A stretch of DNA of 64,000 nt from positions 1 through 64,000 of the IMG/VR virus record IMGVR_UViG_3300047678_000094, one strand, 5' to 3'. This DNA is from a virus. The position numbers were made by a program, and so were the translations under genes. Each line of letters starts with the position of its first letter. Position 1 is the stretch's first letter. The notes under the pieces were generated by a model. That model ran no database searches. It worked only from the letters and a program-made list of their open reading frames with translations, and was not told where the DNA came from. Shown one piece after another: positions 60,700 through 64,000 of the stretch.

Positions 60700-63261
60700 A
60701 TGTCGATGACGTTCCAAGTAAGCCCAGGTATCAATGTATCAGAGATTGATTTAACAACCTCTATACCAGCCGTGGCGACCGCAGTAGGTGCGTTCGCAGG
60801 TCCATTCAACTGGGGACCCATCGGTAAATTTTCACTAATCACAGGCGAGAATGATCTCGCAGCCCGTTATGGAAAACCTAACAGCGACAACTTCGAGAGC
60901 TTCTTCTCAGCGGCAAACTATCTCGCTTATGCAAATCGTCTCTATGTAAGTCGAGCAGCTAAGACAAGCGGTTTCTCAAACACAGTCACGACAGCCCTTA
61001 TCGGAAACAACGTTCTTCTCGCATACTCTTCAGATGCTGGTCTAGCGGCTGGATATGGCGTGTTCGGAACAGGTATCCCAGATGAAGCAACAATCGTTTC
61101 TGCAAACAACACCGCTCTGTCGAATACTTTCAACGCCAACACCGCTGTTGCATCAAACGGACAAATCACTCTGTCTGCAAACCCATTCGTAACTGGTGAA
61201 ACCGTAGTTTACACTACAGCTACAGGTAACACTGTACTAACAGAACTTGCAAACAACTCAACGTACTTCGTGCGTGCAGCAAACACAACCACCCTTTATC
61301 TTTCTGCTACAGTCGACGGATCTGTTATCACCCTTACAAAAGGTGTGACGGAAGCTGGACACACACTAACTCGTAGCGGCGTGACTCGCGTAACTCTCTC
61401 AGCAAACGCCACAACCGGAAACGTTGCATCGCCACAGCTGACCACGGTCAACTACTTTGACACTGCTCTATCATTCAACGCTGTAGCAAACTCTGCCGCA
61501 GTGACAAACCGTTCAGCGGCTATCGTAAAGAACTCTGATCATTACGATACTGTAACCTTCCCTTCAGGTGTTGAGTGGGTGGCAAAATACCCATCCGACC
61601 TTGGTAACTCTCTGAAGGTATCCGTGTGTGACTCTGCTGACCAATATCAGTCAACACTTACACCATACTCAATGACAGCTGGTGGTGTTACATCCAACAG
61701 CACAGTAATCCCAGGCGGAGCAGGAATCACTGTTGCGCTGAACGCAAACAGCGCCACAATCTATGTCGCCAACTCTGCCACACTGAGCTCAGCAAACGCT
61801 GCACTTCTTGCAGAAGGGCTAGCTGATTCGTTGATTGTTGGTGACGTTCTTGAAGTTGGAAACAACTCTATCAACAAGCAAAAACTGAAGATCTCTGCAA
61901 TCGGTGCTGTGTCGACAGCTTCTGGTAACTCTTCGTTCACTGTGAGCTTCGATGGAACATATGCTCTGTCAACAGCCTTCTCAGCTAATACGATTTCTCG
62001 TTACTGGGAATATGCTTCGATTGTTGGAAAAGCCCCAGGAACAAGCCCCGCTGTTGAAGCTCTAAACCGTAGCATTGTGGATGAACTTCACATCGTTGTG
62101 GTTGATGAAGATGGCAAATTCTCTGGCGCGCCAGGAACTGTTCTCGAAGCATTCACAAGCCTATCACGTTCTACGGATGCTCGTAACGATGATGGTTCGT
62201 CAGGATACTACAAGACAACAATCAACGACCTATCTCGCTATCTCTGGTGGGCTGCAGACCGTCCAGGAGCCGCTTCAAACACCGCTGCTCTAGTCGCTGC
62301 TTCTACAGCACTTGTACCATACACAGTTTCTCTGACAGGTGGTACAACTGGTGCTTCTGAATCAGACATCGCTGCGGCCGACCTGGCAGCTGCTTGGGAT
62401 CTATTCGCAGATACAGCATCTGTAGATGTATCACTTCTGATCGCAGGTAAACCAGCCGGTGCCTCTGGAACACAGATGGCCAACTACATCATCGACAACA
62501 TCGCAGAAGCTCGCAAAGACTGCGTCGCCTTCATCTCACCACAGAAGTCTGACGTTGTCAGAACTGATGGTGCTGAGGCTGACTCTGTAGTAACCTTCCG
62601 CGATGGTCTCCGTAGCACTAGCTACGCTGTGATGGACTCTGGGTACAAGTATCAGTATGACAAGTACAATGATGTGTATCGTTGGGTTCCTTTGAACGGT
62701 GACATCGCTGGTCTAACAGCCCGTACCGACCAAACACGTGACCCTTGGTTCTCACCAGCCGGATTTAACCGTGGTTCTATCAAGAACGTGGTAAAATTGG
62801 CTTGGAACCCAAAACAAGCAGCACGTGACGTTCTGTATGGTAAAGGTATTGATCCAGTTGTTACTTTCCCAGGACAAGGTACAATCCTCTTTGGAGACAA
62901 AACTCTACTGACCAAGGAAAGCGCCTTTAACCGCATTAACATTCGTCGTCTCTTCATTATCCTAGAAAAAGCGATTGCTAACGCCGCAAACGCAATGTTG
63001 TTCGAATTCAACGACGAGTTTACTCGTGCGCAATTCAAGAACATTGTTGAGCCTTTCCTCCGTGATGTGCAAGGTCGCCGTGGTATCTACGACTTCCGCG
63101 TAGTCTGCGACGAAACAAACAACACATCAGAAGTAGTTGATAGTAGTCGCTTCGTTGGTGATATCTACATCAAGCCAGCTAAGTCGATTAATTTTATTCA
63201 ATTGAATTTTGTCGCAGTGCGTTCAGGTGTTGAATTTGATGAAATCATCGGACAATTCTAA
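60700..63261 (+). CDS. 18: Tail sheath protein gp18
   Basis: 853 residues (T4 gp18 has 659). The N-terminus (FQVSPGINVSEIDLTTSIPA, VATAVGAFAGPFNWGPIGKF) and the C-terminal sheath core (FNRGSIKNVVKLAWNPKQAA, RDVLYGKGIDPVVTFPGQGT, DKTLLTKESAFNRINIRRLF, then the final SINFIQLNFVAVRSGVEF) are typical of contractile sheath proteins. An insertion near residues 160-225 carries the YTTATGNTVLTELANNSTYF module also seen in gp7 and the DUF4815 protein. It would decorate the outside of the sheath. Confidence 0.93.
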   Translation: MSMTFQVSPGINVSEIDLTTSIPAVATAVGAFAGPFNWGPIGKFSLITGENDLAARYGKPNSDNFESFFSAANYLAYANRLYVSRAAKTSGFSNTVTTALIGNNVLLAYSSDAGLAAGYGVFGTGIPDEATIVSANNTALSNTFNANTAVASNGQITLSANPFVTGETVVYTTATGNTVLTELANNSTYFVRAANTTTLYLSATVDGSVITLTKGVTEAGHTLTRSGVTRVTLSANATTGNVASPQLTTVNYFDTALSFNAVANSAAVTNRSAAIVKNSDHYDTVTFPSGVEWVAKYPSDLGNSLKVSVCDSADQYQSTLTPYSMTAGGVTSNSTVIPGGAGITVALNANSATIYVANSATLSSANAALLAEGLADSLIVGDVLEVGNNSINKQKLKISAIGAVSTASGNSSFTVSFDGTYALSTAFSANTISRYWEYASIVGKAPGTSPAVEALNRSIVDELHIVVVDEDGKFSGAPGTVLEAFTSLSRSTDARNDDGSSGYYKTTINDLSRYLWWAADRPGAASNTAALVAASTALVPYTVSLTGGTTGASESDIAAADLAAAWDLFADTASVDVSLLIAGKPAGASGTQMANYIIDNIAEARKDCVAFISPQKSDVVRTDGAEADSVVTFRDGLRSTSYAVMDSGYKYQYDKYNDVYRWVPLNGDIAGLTARTDQTRDPWFSPAGFNRGSIKNVVKLAWNPKQAARDVLYGKGIDPVVTFPGQGTILFGDKTLLTKESAFNRINIRRLFIILEKAIANAANAMLFEFNDEFTRAQFKNIVEPFLRDVQGRRGIYDFRVVCDETNNTSEVVDSSRFVGDIYIKPAKSINFIQLNFVAVRSGVEFDEIIGQF

Positions 63262-63846
63262 ATGATAGATCGCACACCATATACTTACTTGATTGGCTGG
63301 AAACATCTAAACTTGTGGTATTTTGGTGTGCGATATGCTAAAAATTGTCATCCATCAGAATTATGGAAAAAATATAAAACATCATCAAAAAAAGTTTTAG
63401 AACAAGTAAAACTTTCTGGTAATCCAGATGTTATTGAGGTTCGTGATATATTTGATTGTGTTGAGAAGGCTAGAAATCATGAACATAAAGTTTTGAAAAA
63501 ACTTGGTGTTATTCGATCATCTAAGTGGTTAAACGAAACAGATAATAAATCGTTCTCAATCGAAGCTTCTAGAAAGGCATCTCTTTCTGATATTTCTAGA
63601 TTGAGAAAATCTAATTCGCATATTGGTAAACCTGGTCCAAACAGAGGCAGAAAATTTTCAGAAGAAACTAAAATGAAAATGTCTTTGGCTAGAAAAGGTA
63701 AGAAACGGCCTGAACACTCCGAAAAGATGCGCAAGGCTCAAAAAGATGGTGGATTCCATAAAGGTTTTTTACATACTTTAGAAACTCGCCAAAAAATGAG
63801 TAATTCTAGATTGAATTACTGTGCATCAAAACAACTAAATAATTAA
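63262..63846 (+). CDS. GIY-YIG-like homing endonuclease
   Basis: 194 residues. The opening YTYLIGWKHLNLWYFGVRYA is a diverged GIY-YIG module, with CVEKARNHEHKVLKK supplying the catalytic Glu region. The C-terminal half has NUMOD3-like segments (SRLRKSNSHIGKPGPNRGRK, KMKMSLARKGKKRPEHSEKM). It begins directly after the sheath stop (TAAATG). It is AT-rich compared with gp18, consistent with a mobile insertion between genes 18 and 19. Confidence 0.75.
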   Translation: MIDRTPYTYLIGWKHLNLWYFGVRYAKNCHPSELWKKYKTSSKKVLEQVKLSGNPDVIEVRDIFDCVEKARNHEHKVLKKLGVIRSSKWLNETDNKSFSIEASRKASLSDISRLRKSNSHIGKPGPNRGRKFSEETKMKMSLARKGKKRPEHSEKMRKAQKDGGFHKGFLHTLETRQKMSNSRLNYCASKQLNN

Positions 63847-63865
63847 GAATTAGGAGAATAGAAAT

Positions 63866-64000
63866 ATGGCCTTCTCGATCAACGAAATCAAAAGTCAGCT
63901 TGCCGGTGGTGGTGCTCGTCAGAACCTGTTCCAAGTTCGTATTACGAACCCCGCGAACGGATCAGCTGACATCAAGGTACCATTCCTTGTTCAAGCTTCG
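63866..64000 (+). CDS. 19: Tail tube protein gp19 (partial)
   Basis: Only the first 45 codons are in the window. MAFSINEIKSQLAGGGARQN, LFQVRITNP matches the N-terminus of T4-type gp19, and the place after gp18 is the canonical one. A TAGGAG ribosome-binding site precedes the ATG, and CTAAATAA upstream is a weak late-promoter-like stretch. The gene continues beyond the window. Confidence 0.88.
   Translation, partial: MAFSINEIKSQLAGGGARQNLFQVRITNPANGSADIKVPFLVQAS

Overview
The window is a contiguous piece of the genome of a large T4-superfamily myovirus (contractile tail). Genes packed end to end encode recognisable T4-type homologues in T4-like modules: gp33-gp59-gp32, gp4, gp26/gp54/gp48/gp53, gp25-gp6-gp7-gp8, and gp13-gp14-gp15-gp16-gp17-gp18-gp19. 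The best host clue is a phage-borne tmRNA with the circularly permuted, two-piece gene order (acceptor piece first, coding piece second). That order is typical of Alphaproteobacteria, and also occurs in some cyanobacteria and betaproteobacteria. An alphaproteobacterial host, such as a rhizobium-type bacterium, is therefore likely but not proven. The very large wedge proteins (gp7, gp8, a DUF4815 protein) resemble the cyanophage/marine branch of T4-like phages.

Positions 1-12,100 (plus strand) hold early/middle genes: small proteins, three tRNA or tRNA-like genes, a strongly structured RNA, a HAD-type RNA-repair-like enzyme, a DUF932 protein, a broken DRB0094-type RNA ligase, an M15 peptidase (endolysin candidate), a BFD-like [2Fe-2S] mini-protein, the tmRNA, an exported beta-barrel-like protein, and gp33 (late-transcription coactivator), gp59 (helicase loader) and gp32 (ssDNA-binding protein). 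Several bacterial-type promoters (TTGNNN, 17-18 bases, then usually GTATACT) lie here.

Positions 12,100-16,710 (minus strand) encode a virion lysin, gp26 with a -1-frame extension, gp54, an unrecognised conserved protein and gp4. Positions 16,749-43,313 (plus) encode gp48, gp53, a gp27-like hub, a lysozyme-less gp5-like spike, gp25, gp6, gp7, gp8, DUF4815-type proteins, and fibre proteins including a collagen-like one. A three-module glycosyltransferase on the minus strand (43,310-45,955) interrupts the tail genes. Positions 46,036-54,229 carry a long fibre with ten GSGLDAD repeats and an S74 autochaperone, small virion-region proteins and a 2OG-Fe(II) oxygenase. Positions 54,260-64,000 carry the neck, sheath-stabiliser, terminase, sheath and tube genes, with three homing endonucleases between them.

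Most notable: the large terminase is fractured. Its ATPase half ends in a 46-residue N-intein, an HNH endonuclease gene follows, and the nuclease half begins with a 108-residue C-intein, giving an atypically placed split intein. The HNH gene is preceded by a 12-bp inverted repeat whose loop holds a T4 late promoter (TATAAATA). Exact TATAAATA boxes precede many structural genes, consistent with the gp33 gene and a T4-type late transcription system.
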